A DNA stretch of 64,000 nucleotides. Origin: Nitrososphaeria archaeon. Lineage in GTDB: Archaea; Thermoproteota; Nitrososphaeria; Geothermarchaeales; JDFR-13. The translations under genes and the position numbers were made by a program. Of the stretch, positions 51,210-59,564 are shown in pieces. The stretch is taken from contig JALWXN010000004.1 in NCBI GenBank assembly GCA_027078545.1, positions 640,737 to 704,736 on the forward strand, in the 5' to 3' direction. Below the pieces are notes generated by a model. It was not told the origin of the DNA and searched no databases. It saw only the letters and a list, made by a program, of their open reading frames with translations. Position 1 is the first letter of the stretch; each line of letters starts with the position of its first letter.

Positions 51210-51508
51210 AGGGTTTAGGGACTAGCCAATACAGATACTTCCTCAGCACCTCCGGCTCTCTAAGCATCTCTCTGCAACGATTATGTGGACGATGCTTAGC
51301 ATGATCCTGGCTACGAGTAGTAATTGATCTCCCTCGAGGTTCTCAATAGCATCGAGTAATATGGACATCGGTGGCAGCATGAGATCTTTAGATATGTGGA
51401 GCCGTCTCCTCATCTCGTACTAGGAAGGGTTGAAAGTAGTGGCTCGGCAAGCCTAGTAAGGATGTATCATCTATCTATTGGGACTATGCATCAAAGTATT
51501 TCTTGGGG

Positions 51509-52360
51509 ATGGGTGTGAGGATTGGGGCTAAGGACGCCTTCTATATCTCGATAATACTCGTCCTACTCCTGATCAATATCGCCCAGTACTTCAACGTCAC
51601 CAACCTCCTATCGGCCTATGAGGATCTGAGTAGTGAGTATACCATGCTTAGTGAGAGGTATCGCGAGTTGATGGGCTATGTTGCTGATCTCCAGCGTCTG
51701 AACCCGGAGGTCGTCGAGACGGCTGAGGGCTGGGAGGTGAACTGGTGGATCGTCGGCGTGGCCTATGTGGGTGGTGAGGTTAGGGGGGCTGTCCTCCCCT
51801 TCACGATGAGGCTCCTCCCCGGGGCTGGGCGGATATTCATCAATATAGATACCCCTGTCGGGATCGATATGCAGGAGAGCCTCCTCATAGCTAGGGAGCT
51901 TGTTAGGCGGAGCGGCCTCGTCGATATCGACCTGGATAGGTATGACATATACCTTGAGATTAGGGGTGGTAGCCTGGCTGCGGCTGTCGAGGGGCCGAGC
52001 GCGGGCCTAGCCATGGCCATCGCGTTGGCTGCCATAGCGCTGGAGGACCTCTCCCTAGAGGGTGTATGTGCTACTGGGGCGCTTAACTATTATGGGGGTG
52101 TGGAGAAGGTTGGGGCGGTCTTGGAGAAGAGTATCGCCTGTGCAGAGGCTGGGGCTGAGCTAATAATTGTTCCCCAGGGCCAGTCAAGGGTCGTCGAGTA
52201 TATAGATAGGGCTGTTGAGATCCTGCCCGGCCTAACAATGACTATCCGTCAACCTGTCGAGGTGGAGCTGGAGGAGAGGCTCAGGGAGCTGGGCTACTCC
52301 GTCGAGGTGGTTGAGGTCTCATCCCTTGACGAGGCCATATCACTCCTGAGGAATAGGTAG
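51509..52360 (+). CDS. Membrane-anchored archaeal Lon-like (S16) protease
   Basis: A 283-residue protein with an N-terminal signal-anchor helix (residues about 9-28), a coiled segment (about 35-65) and an S16 Lon-type proteolytic domain. The catalytic serine lies in EGPSAGLAMAIALA near residues 159-172 and the lysine in GGVEKVGAVLEKSIACAEAG near 194-213. It lacks an ATPase domain, matching predicted archaeal S16 proteases of the COG1750 type. ATG 51509 is used; the frame opens at TTG 51503. The last 67 bases overlap the convergent ECF-like gene. Confidence 0.82.
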   Translation: MGVRIGAKDAFYISIILVLLLINIAQYFNVTNLLSAYEDLSSEYTMLSERYRELMGYVADLQRLNPEVVETAEGWEVNWWIVGVAYVGGEVRGAVLPFTMRLLPGAGRIFINIDTPVGIDMQESLLIARELVRRSGLVDIDLDRYDIYLEIRGGSLAAAVEGPSAGLAMAIALAAIALEDLSLEGVCATGALNYYGGVEKVGAVLEKSIACAEAGAELIIVPQGQSRVVEYIDRAVEILPGLTMTIRQPVEVELEERLRELGYSVEVVEVSSLDEAISLLRNR

Positions 52361-53037
52361 GGCCTAAGCTCTGGCGATGCAGAAGCCAACGCCCTGGCCA
52401 CGGCCAGGTATATCGCCGCAGCGGCTAACGCCATCAAGAGCCTCTCAACGGGGTAGACCAGGGCTGTTGCGATCCATATACCTTTGAAGCTCTCGGCCTC
52501 AGGGATTATCACTGGGTAGTATAGGAGCATGAAGAGGAGTGTCCCACCGGCCTGTCCAGCCAGGGCGGCCAGGAGAGTTGTTGATAGCCAGCCATGCCTT
52601 GGTAGGAAGGTGTTTGTAGCTATGTATATCACTAGGCCTAGGATGTGGAACCATGGGTGTAGGGGGTATGTCCATAGAGGACCTACTGGTGGGTAGGCTA
52701 TGTATAGTGCTAGAACCGGGATGTATATGGCTAGGGGCGTCTTCCATCCATATCTATAGAGTGACGCCACCGTAGCACCTATAGTCGCGGGTATGAAGCC
52801 TAGTAGGTGGAATGGCGGCCTGGGATTCAGTGTAGAGGCTACTGCCTCGCCTATGGCTACTGAGGGGATGGATATCCAGGGTGGGAACAGTAGGGACAGG
52901 GCTATAACCACCGCCTGTGAGATGTTTATCACCGCCCCCTCAACACCTATGACGGGGAAGCCCAGCGGTATTAACTTCAGAACTAGGAATAGCGCCGCTA
53001 ATATCGAGGTCAACGCCACCTTTAGACTGAGCCTCAT
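52294..53037 (-). CDS. ECF-transporter S-component-like membrane protein
   Basis: A 247-residue protein with about six hydrophobic helices beginning KVALTSILAALFLVLKLIPL, the layout of substrate-binding S components of energy-coupling factor vitamin transporters. GEAVASTLNPRPPFHLLGFIPATIG near residues 63-87 resembles their conserved mid-membrane loop. The substrate is unknown, and no EcfA or EcfT gene is near, so it would rely on a shared module. The hydrophilic tail SSRDETSTTSTE is encoded opposite the Lon-like gene. Confidence 0.55.
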   Translation of the reverse strand: MRLSLKVALTSILAALFLVLKLIPLGFPVIGVEGAVINISQAVVIALSLLFPPWISIPSVAIGEAVASTLNPRPPFHLLGFIPATIGATVASLYRYGWKTPLAIYIPVLALYIAYPPVGPLWTYPLHPWFHILGLVIYIATNTFLPRHGWLSTTLLAALAGQAGGTLLFMLLYYPVIIPEAESFKGIWIATALVYPVERLLMALAAAAIYLAVARALASASPELRPYLFLRSDMASSRDETSTTSTE

Positions 53038-53109
53038 CAGATAGCTAATATATCACGTCTTGGGGGAATAATCGGTAGGCAATAAAATATTTCTCCTGAC
53101 GAGTGATGG

Positions 53110-53134
53110 TTAATAAAAAATAGATTTTCGGGGG
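53110..53134 (-). terminator. T-rich terminator after aconitase
   Basis: On the minus strand, directly after the aconitase stop, CTATTTTTTATTAACC gives a run of six T within 20 bases. This is typical of archaeal termination. Confidence 0.45.
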
Positions 53135-55828
53135 CTATGCCCCGGTAGACTTGATGATCTTCCTTAGGACGTAGTGGAGTATACCGCCGTTCCTATAGTA
53201 GTCCACCTCCACCCAGCTGTCGAGCCTAGCCATCACCCTGAACTCCGTCTTTGACCCGTCATCCCTAATCGCCTCCACCCTAAGAATCTTCTGTGGCTCC
53301 AGCCCGGATGAGATACCCCTGATGTTGTATACCTCGCTCCCGTCCAGGCCGAGGCTCTCCCTATTCTCACCGTCCATGAACTGTAGTGGGAGTATCGCCA
53401 TGCCTATAAGGTTGCTCCTGTGTATCCTCTCGAAGCTCTCGGCTATCACGGCCTTGACGCCTAGGAGCGCCGGGCCCTTGGCTGCCCAGTCACGGCTGCT
53501 CCCGACTCCATAGTTCTTACCCGCTATGACTATGAGGGGTGTACCCTCAGCCTTATACCTCATGGCGGCGTCGTAGACCGTTGTAACCTCCCTTGTCGGC
53601 CAGTACACGGTGTATCCACCCTCCCTATCGACGAGGAGGTTCCTGATCTTCGGGTTGGCGAATGTACCCCTCATCATGACCTCGTGGTTACCCCTCCTGG
53701 CCCCATAGGTCCCGAACTTGCTCGGCGGGACTCCTAGGCTGAGTAGGTACTGCCCAGCCGGGCTGTCCACGGGTATTGGGCCTGCCGGGCTTATATGGTC
53801 TGTCGATACCCTGTCACCCAGCATTACTAGTACCCTTGCACCTAGTATATCCTCAGGCTCCCTGACCTCGGGTGTGAAGCCCTCGAAGAAGGGCGGCTTC
53901 TTTATGAATGTGGACTTCTCGTCCCAGTCATAGTATATCGTGTCCGGCGCATCTATCCTCTTCCACCTCTCTGGGCCTTCATAGACATTCTTATACTTCT
54001 CCTTGTATAGCTCGGGCTTGACATACTTGCTGATATACTCCGCTATCTCCTCCTGGCTCGGCCATATGTCTCTCAGGTATACAGGCTTCCCATCGGGCCT
54101 GGTGCCTATCGGCTCGTTATAGGGATCCCAGTTGATGTATCCCTTTATGGCGTAGGCAACCACCATGATCGGGCTGGCCAGGAAGTTGCCTGCCGTGAGT
54201 GGATGTACCCTCCCGAGGAAGTTACGGTTACCGCTCAGGACCGCTGCAGAATATAGGTTGTTCTCCCTGATAGCGTCCTCTACAGGCTTGAGGAGTGGCC
54301 CAGCATTGCCTATACATGTGGTGCATCCAAAGGCTACTACGTGGTAGCCCAGTGCCTCTAGATAGGGCATCAGGCCGCCGTTGGATAGGTAGCTGGGTAC
54401 TACGCTACTCCCAGGTGCGAAGCTCGTCTTGACCCATGGCTTCGTCCTGAGGCCCTCCTGGACAGCGTTCCTAGCGAGTAGCCCAGCCCCGACCAGGACG
54501 CCTGGGTTAGAGGTGTTGGTACAGCTGGTTATGGAGGATATCACTACTACGCCGTCCCTTATGAGGTAGTCTACATCCCCTATCCTCACGGTTGCCGAGC
54601 CACGCGACTTCTTCGCCCTCCTATACTCCTCGATAAGCTTCTCAACCTCCTCCTTCGCCCTCTCCAGCGGTATCCTGTCCTCGGGGTTGGCCGGCCCAGC
54701 TATGCTTGGCTCCACATCTCCAAGGTCTATCCTGAGCCTATATGGATACTCCGGCTCCACACCCTCCTCGTAGAAGAGTCCCTGTAGCCTGGTATACTCC
54801 TCGACTAGCCTTATCAGGGCGGGATCCCTGCCAGTTATCCTGAGGTACTCCAGGGTATGCCTATCCACTGGGAAGAAGCCCGTGGTTGCTCCGTACTCTG
54901 GGGCCATGTTTGAGACTGTCGTCCTGTCAAATGCTAGTAGCTGGTTCAGCCCCTCGCCGTAGAACTCGACTATCCTCCCTACAGTCGGGATCCCAGCCCG
55001 TTTCCTGAGATACTCGGTGATGTATAGGACTATATCCGTGGCCGTGACCCCCTCCCTAGGCTCGCCTACAAGCTCTACACCGATCACCTCGGGTAGGATC
55101 ATGTAGTATGGCTCCCCCAGTAGGACTGCCTCAGCCTCTATACCGCCCACTCCCCATGCTAGGACGCCTATACCACTCACCATCGGTGTATGGCTATCCG
55201 TCCCTATCAATGTGTCTGGGAAGGCGTAGAGCTCCCCATCAACCTCCTGGGTAGCAACAACCTTCGCCAGGTACTCGATATTCACCTGGTGCACAATGCC
55301 GACGCCGGCCGGGACTATCTTCAGCCTCTTAAAGGCCTTCTGGGCCCACTTCAGGATCCTATACCTCTCCTCGTAGAGGCTGAACTCGGACATTATATTT
55401 AGCTGTAGAGCCTCCCTGAAGCCATAGTAGTCGACCCTTACGCTATGATCCACCACGAGGTGTGCATCCAGGAATGTATCCACCTTCTCCGGTGGAACCC
55501 CATACCTGGCGGCCTCGTCCCTCAGCGTTGCCAGGTCGACTATGAGTGGGACGCCTGTATAGTCCTGCATGAGGACTCGGTAGGGCATGTAGGGTATCGT
55601 CTCCCTACCCATGCTCCTCCTCCAGTTGACGACCTTCTCTAGATCCTCCTCGGTCACCTTGTAGCCATCCATCTTCCTCAGGATATTCTCGATGAATATC
55701 TTGGTTGTGAATGGGGCCTTGGAGACGTCTCCGTAGCCGGTCTCTTCCAGCCTGTCTAGCCGGAATATTCTATACTTCTCGCCGTCTACAACGAGTTCCT
55801 CACGTGTAACCTCGACGGCCTCGGCCAT
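53135..55828 (-). CDS. acnA: Aconitate hydratase (AcnA/IRP1 type)
   Basis: Interconverts citrate and isocitrate in the TCA cycle with a 4Fe-4S cluster. An 897-residue protein of AcnA length and domain order. Cluster cysteines are in SSITSCTNTSNP and GCTTCIGNAGPL, and substrate-binding segments include GTDSHTPMVSGIGVLAWGVGG and, in the C-terminal swivel domain, GKNYGVGSSRDWAAKGP. The frame opens at TTG 55834; ATG 55828 two codons on is preferred. Fumarase lies close by on the other strand. Confidence 0.95.
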   Translation of the reverse strand: MAEAVEVTREELVVDGEKYRIFRLDRLEETGYGDVSKAPFTTKIFIENILRKMDGYKVTEEDLEKVVNWRRSMGRETIPYMPYRVLMQDYTGVPLIVDLATLRDEAARYGVPPEKVDTFLDAHLVVDHSVRVDYYGFREALQLNIMSEFSLYEERYRILKWAQKAFKRLKIVPAGVGIVHQVNIEYLAKVVATQEVDGELYAFPDTLIGTDSHTPMVSGIGVLAWGVGGIEAEAVLLGEPYYMILPEVIGVELVGEPREGVTATDIVLYITEYLRKRAGIPTVGRIVEFYGEGLNQLLAFDRTTVSNMAPEYGATTGFFPVDRHTLEYLRITGRDPALIRLVEEYTRLQGLFYEEGVEPEYPYRLRIDLGDVEPSIAGPANPEDRIPLERAKEEVEKLIEEYRRAKKSRGSATVRIGDVDYLIRDGVVVISSITSCTNTSNPGVLVGAGLLARNAVQEGLRTKPWVKTSFAPGSSVVPSYLSNGGLMPYLEALGYHVVAFGCTTCIGNAGPLLKPVEDAIRENNLYSAAVLSGNRNFLGRVHPLTAGNFLASPIMVVAYAIKGYINWDPYNEPIGTRPDGKPVYLRDIWPSQEEIAEYISKYVKPELYKEKYKNVYEGPERWKRIDAPDTIYYDWDEKSTFIKKPPFFEGFTPEVREPEDILGARVLVMLGDRVSTDHISPAGPIPVDSPAGQYLLSLGVPPSKFGTYGARRGNHEVMMRGTFANPKIRNLLVDREGGYTVYWPTREVTTVYDAAMRYKAEGTPLIVIAGKNYGVGSSRDWAAKGPALLGVKAVIAESFERIHRSNLIGMAILPLQFMDGENRESLGLDGSEVYNIRGISSGLEPQKILRVEAIRDDGSKTEFRVMARLDSWVEVDYYRNGGILHYVLRKIIKSTGA

Positions 55829-55861
55829 ACCCAAGACTGTTCACCCAGTATTCATAGGCTT

Positions 55862-56338
55862 CTACCTAGATATTAATGCTAGGATATCGACCCCGGCTAG
55901 GCGGAAGTAGTATATCGTGAGGGCCAAGGCGCCTAGGAGCATCAACCCCCTGTTCACATACTTGTTGTCCGACCTGAATAGCCTGAGGGATACCTGCCAA
56001 TGGCTGAGTGGGTAGAAGGGCTTCAGCGGGGTATAGGTGAGTATGTCCCCCAGTATGTGGAGCCCTTGGGCCGTGAAGAGTATTATGAATCCATAGATGA
56101 AGCCTGGGCCGAAATAGCTGGTTAGGGCTCCACCCAGTATGGAGACTATGAATGCAGTCACGTAGGAGTGGGTCACACCCCTATGCCTGATCCTGAGCCT
56201 GAGGTCGAGGTCCGGTATGAAGGATAGGGCCGCGGCTATGAGCCCCATAGCCACGTATTCCCAGCCATCGATGGAGAGGATGTATAGGGCTGTGAAGTAG
56301 ACTAGGAGTGTGAATCCGAAGTGGCCGTCCCTATCCAT
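55862..56338 (-). CDS. YdjM/DUF457-like membrane-bound metal-dependent hydrolase
   Basis: A 158-residue protein with about four hydrophobic helices and the family's metal-type residues. These are MDRDGHFGFTLL at the N-terminus, FIPDLDLRLRIRHRGVTHSY near residues 40-59 and HILGDILTYTPLKPFYP near 93-109. These D/H clusters define the LexA-regulated YdjM-like family, whose substrate (lipid-related) is uncertain. It ends 34 bases from the aconitase start and may be in the same transcript, upstream of aconitase. Confidence 0.8.
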   Translation of the reverse strand: MDRDGHFGFTLLVYFTALYILSIDGWEYVAMGLIAAALSFIPDLDLRLRIRHRGVTHSYVTAFIVSILGGALTSYFGPGFIYGFIILFTAQGLHILGDILTYTPLKPFYPLSHWQVSLRLFRSDNKYVNRGLMLLGALALTIYYFRLAGVDILALISR

Positions 56339-56388
56339 TCCAAAATATCTCTATGCCTCCCCAGCCCTATTTAGCGGGCATAGGTATA

Positions 56389-56418
56389 GAGTGTTTAGAC
56401 ACTCCTTGTTTAACAAGG
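56389..56418. promoter_or_regulatory. Two abutting inverted repeats upstream of fumarase
   Basis: GAGTGT (56389-56394) and ACACTC (56399-56404) form one repeat with loop TTAG. CCTTGTT (56404-56410) and AACAAGG (56412-56418) form a second around a single T, sharing one base with the first. They lie 22 to 52 bases before the fumarase ATG in the 102-base divergent gap with the YdjM-like gene. GGGGGAGG, a ribosome site, overlaps the end. Confidence 0.5.
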
Positions 56419-56440
56419 GGGAGGCATCAAGTATTATGCA

Positions 56441-57757
56441 ATGAAGTACATGGGTGTGGCTGGGAAATACTTTCTCGATACTGGCCATAGGTTCCAGCGG
56501 GAGATAATCTGGGCGATGGGGGCGATCAAGGCGGCCGCTGCCAAGGCGAACAATGAGCTGGGGCTCCTGGATGACCAGAGGGCAGAGGCTATATACAGGA
56601 TCGCGAAGAGGCTGATGGATGGTGAGCTTGACGATGAGATAACGGTTGACGTATTCCAGACGGGGAGTGGGACCGGGCTCAACATGAATGTGAACGAGGT
56701 CATTGCTAAGTATGCCTCGGAGGAGTCGGGCCTCGATATACATCCCAACAACCATGTAAACATGAGCCAGAGCTCCAACGACGTGGTGCCCACAGCTATT
56801 AGGCTGGCCGCCCTTAAGAGGCTAGAGTCTTTCAGGGAGGTCTATGTAGAGTTCCTAAACTCCTTGAAACGGGCCTCGAGGAGCTTCTCCGACGTGGTCA
56901 AGCCGGGTAGGACGCATCTCAGGGATGCCCTCCCCGTCACGCTCGGCCAGGAGCTCGAGGGCTTCATGGAGAGCCTAGCCAAGGACTTGTCGATGCTGGA
57001 GAGGGCTGCCGAGGATCTGAAGGAGCTCCCACTGGGAGGGACGGCTGTCGGGACGGGCTTCAATACCCATGAGGAGTACATCCCCACGGTCTTCAAGCAT
57101 CTAAGGGAGGTCACTGGGATGGATCTCAGGCCTGCTGGGAGTAGGTTCAGGGGTATCAAGCTACTCACCGATGTGAAGACCCTGAGCTCGATACTCGCCT
57201 CGGTGGCCCTCGACCTCTATAGGCTCTCACAGGATATTAGGCTGATGTTCTCAGGCCCCTTCACAGGGCTGAACGAGATAGATATCCCGATGGAGATCGC
57301 TGGGAGCAGCATGATGCCCGGTAAGACCAACCCGGTGACTGTCGAGGCTGTACTCCAGGCCTCTGCCTATGTCATGGGGCTTGACCACGCCAACCAGGTC
57401 GCTGGTATGCTTGGGGAGCTGGAGCTCAGCATGGGGATACCACTGATGGGCCACAACATCATAGAGATGATGGATATACTCTCAACGTCAATGTCCAAGC
57501 TCGCAGCCAACGCCCTCGACATAATGGTGCCTAGGAGGGAGTATCTAGAGGAGCAGGCCAGGAAGAGCCCCGCACTGGTCACTGCGTTGGTCCCCATCAT
57601 AGGGTATGACAAGGCTGCGGAGCTGGGTAGGAAGATCCAGGAGGGCATGGATCTGGTCGAGGCCCTCAAGAGACTTGGCTATGGCGATGAGGAGATCAGG
57701 AAGCTCCTCGACGTGAGGCGGATGACTAGGCCGGGTATCTATGTTTTGGAGGATTAG
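56441..57757 (+). CDS. fumC: Fumarate hydratase, class II
   Basis: Hydrates fumarate to malate in the TCA cycle. 438 residues, a little shorter than bacterial FumC because it begins at MKYMGVAGKYFLDTGHRFQR, as in Sulfolobus-type enzymes. Signature regions are QTGSGTGLNMNVNEVIA near 65-81, SQSSNDVVPTAIR near 102-114, GRTHLRDALPVTLGQEL near 151-167 and the catalytic-loop GSSMMPGKTNPV near 287-298. A stop at 56411 in frame rules out a much longer N-terminus. Confidence 0.95.
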   Translation: MKYMGVAGKYFLDTGHRFQREIIWAMGAIKAAAAKANNELGLLDDQRAEAIYRIAKRLMDGELDDEITVDVFQTGSGTGLNMNVNEVIAKYASEESGLDIHPNNHVNMSQSSNDVVPTAIRLAALKRLESFREVYVEFLNSLKRASRSFSDVVKPGRTHLRDALPVTLGQELEGFMESLAKDLSMLERAAEDLKELPLGGTAVGTGFNTHEEYIPTVFKHLREVTGMDLRPAGSRFRGIKLLTDVKTLSSILASVALDLYRLSQDIRLMFSGPFTGLNEIDIPMEIAGSSMMPGKTNPVTVEAVLQASAYVMGLDHANQVAGMLGELELSMGIPLMGHNIIEMMDILSTSMSKLAANALDIMVPRREYLEEQARKSPALVTALVPIIGYDKAAELGRKIQEGMDLVEALKRLGYGDEEIRKLLDVRRMTRPGIYVLED

Positions 57758-57810
57758 GCCGGGCCTTAGTATTTAAACATCCCACTCCCTATTTTTTACA
57801 AGGGATTCCC

Positions 57811-59256
57811 TTGAGGATAGCCGATGGGCAGGGACTCACCTTCGACGATGTACTGCTCAAGCCTAGGCTGAGCAGGGTTAGGAGCCGGTCAGAGGTCGAC
57901 ACCTCCACATGGTTCACGAGGCGTATCAGGCTCAACATACCCCTCGTCTCCTCACCCATGGACACGGTTACTGAGCATATGATGGCCATCGCCCTGGCGA
58001 GGCTGGGTGGGATAGGGATTATACACCGCTTCACATCGATAGAGAGGCAGGTCGCGGAGATCCGTAAGGTGAAGAGGGCGGAGAACATCGTTATACGCGA
58101 CCCCTACAGCATCTCGCCAGACGCCACTGTGGGTGAGGCCCGTAGACTCATGGAGGAGAAGGGTGTAAGCGGCCTCCTAGTAGTTGGTGAGGACGGCAGG
58201 CTGAAGGGGATCGTTACGAGTAGGGATATCCTCTTCCAGGGTGACGACGTCCCTGTGAGGGAGGTTATGACGCCTCGTGAGAGGCTTGTCGTGGCCCATG
58301 AGGAGATAGACCTCGAGTCTGCTAAGAAGCTCCTCTGGAGGCATAGGGTGGAGAAGCTCCCCATAGTCGATGAGGAGTGGAGGGTTAAGGGGTTGATCAC
58401 GGCTGCAGACATCATCAAGAAGATCAGGTATCCCAACGCGGCTAGGGATAGGAAGGGCCGTCTACTCGTCGGGGCCGCTGTGGGTATTAGGGGAGACTAT
58501 CTCGAGAGGGCGGAGAAGCTTTATGAGGCGGAGGCCGACGTCCTGGTTATAGACGTTGCACATGGCCATATGGAGCGTGCCCTCGAGGTTATCAAGGAGC
58601 TGAAGAAGGCCTTCGGGGAGGATATCGACGTGGTTGGTGGGAACATAGCCACCTATGAGGGTGCACGTGACGTCATAGCGATGGGCTCCGACGCTGTGAG
58701 GGTCGGGATAGGCCCAGGCTCAACATGCACGACGAGGATAGTGGCCGGCGTGGGTGTGCCTCAGCTCACAGCGATTATGGAAGCCTATAGGGCCGCGTCC
58801 GAGGCCGATGTACCGGTGATAGCTGATGGCGGGATCAGGAATCCTGGGGATGTGGTCAAGGCATTGGCCGCCGGGGCCTCGACCGTTATGATAGGTGGGC
58901 TCTTCGCGGGTACCGACGAGTCGCCGGGCCCGATAGTCCTGAGGAATGGTAAGAGGTATAAGGTCTTCAGGGGTATGGCGAGCCTATCGGCGAGGGTTGG
59001 TAAGGAGGCCGTCACGAAGGGTGTGGAGGATACGGAGGTGGCTGAGTATAGCTACTCGACGGAGGGTGTGGAGGCCTTCGTGGAGTATAAGGGGAGTGTG
59101 GAGGACATTGTTAAGAGGCTCGTGGCTGGGCTACGCTCAGGGATGAGCTACCTAGGGGCATTCGATATTGAGGAGCTTAGGTTGAATGCAGAGTTCATCG
59201 TGATCTCCGGTGCAAGTATTAGGGAGAGCTATCCCCACGACGTCATACTCTGGTAG
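57811..59256 (+). CDS. guaB: Inosine-5'-monophosphate dehydrogenase
   Basis: The NAD-dependent oxidation of IMP to XMP in guanine nucleotide synthesis. 481 residues with the start signature [23 protein letters not shown], a CBS pair in the middle (about residues 90-210) and the catalytic C306 in [15 protein letters not shown]. The flap tract [13 protein letters not shown] is seen as [16 protein letters not shown] 57811 is the start; no ATG is available before the conserved N-terminus. It is followed by a small gene five bases on. Confidence 0.95.
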   Translation: MRIADGQGLTFDDVLLKPRLSRVRSRSEVDTSTWFTRRIRLNIPLVSSPMDTVTEHMMAIALARLGGIGIIHRFTSIERQVAEIRKVKRAENIVIRDPYSISPDATVGEARRLMEEKGVSGLLVVGEDGRLKGIVTSRDILFQGDDVPVREVMTPRERLVVAHEEIDLESAKKLLWRHRVEKLPIVDEEWRVKGLITAADIIKKIRYPNAARDRKGRLLVGAAVGIRGDYLERAEKLYEAEADVLVIDVAHGHMERALEVIKELKKAFGEDIDVVGGNIATYEGARDVIAMGSDAVRVGIGPGSTCTTRIVAGVGVPQLTAIMEAYRAASEADVPVIADGGIRNPGDVVKALAAGASTVMIGGLFAGTDESPGPIVLRNGKRYKVFRGMASLSARVGKEAVTKGVEDTEVAEYSYSTEGVEAFVEYKGSVEDIVKRLVAGLRSGMSYLGAFDIEELRLNAEFIVISGASIRESYPHDVILW

Positions 59257-59261
59257 TTGTG

Positions 59262-59564
59262 ATGCCCTACCAAAACCTGGTTGTGGAGGCGGATCCATCG
59301 GAGATACATAGGATTATAGAGGAGGTCTGCGAGTCGGAGAAGCTTGAGTACTCGCTGGAGTATGACGGCGATCTCTACAGGATATATTATAGGAAGAGGA
59401 TGCTATTCGTGAAGAGGGTCCAGATGGAGGTTGCACGTGTAGTCCCCCTACGCATGGGTGATGGACGGCTACACATAGTCTTCTGGCTCAGCGACCTAGA
59501 GTCGGAGAAGAGCCAGCGCTTCTACCAGAGGATGAGGATGCTCCTAAACAGGTATATATCCTAG
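59262..59564 (+). CDS. Small hypothetical protein downstream of guaB
   Basis: A 100-residue protein with a helix-sheet pattern (SEIHRIIEEVCESEKLEYSL, then beta strands, then helix QRFYQRMRMLLNRYI). ATG 59262 is used; GTG 59259 one codon earlier is possible. It lies five bases after guaB and is likely co-transcribed. Family not recognised. The TAG shares CTAG with the convergent NnrDE gene. Confidence 0.6.
   Translation: MPYQNLVVEADPSEIHRIIEEVCESEKLEYSLEYDGDLYRIYYRKRMLFVKRVQMEVARVVPLRMGDGRLHIVFWLSDLESEKSQRFYQRMRMLLNRYIS

Larger units (their letters stand above)
51130..51502. other. Intergenic region of 373 bases
   Basis: This holds the exporter promoter and inverted repeat described separately. 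One short minus-strand open frame of 56 codons (51243-51413, ATG to TGA) begins MRRRLHISKDLMLPPMSILL and is helical and hydrophobic in part. I cannot show it is a gene. Its position just upstream of a drug-type exporter would suit a regulator, but it is too short for the known families and could be a remnant. Nothing else is seen. Confidence 0.4.

Noticed and set aside
51130-51267. N-terminal extension of the exporter ATPase to ATG 51267
   Set aside because: It would translate through the TATA box and the perfect inverted repeat, and the ATPase family starts at 51129.
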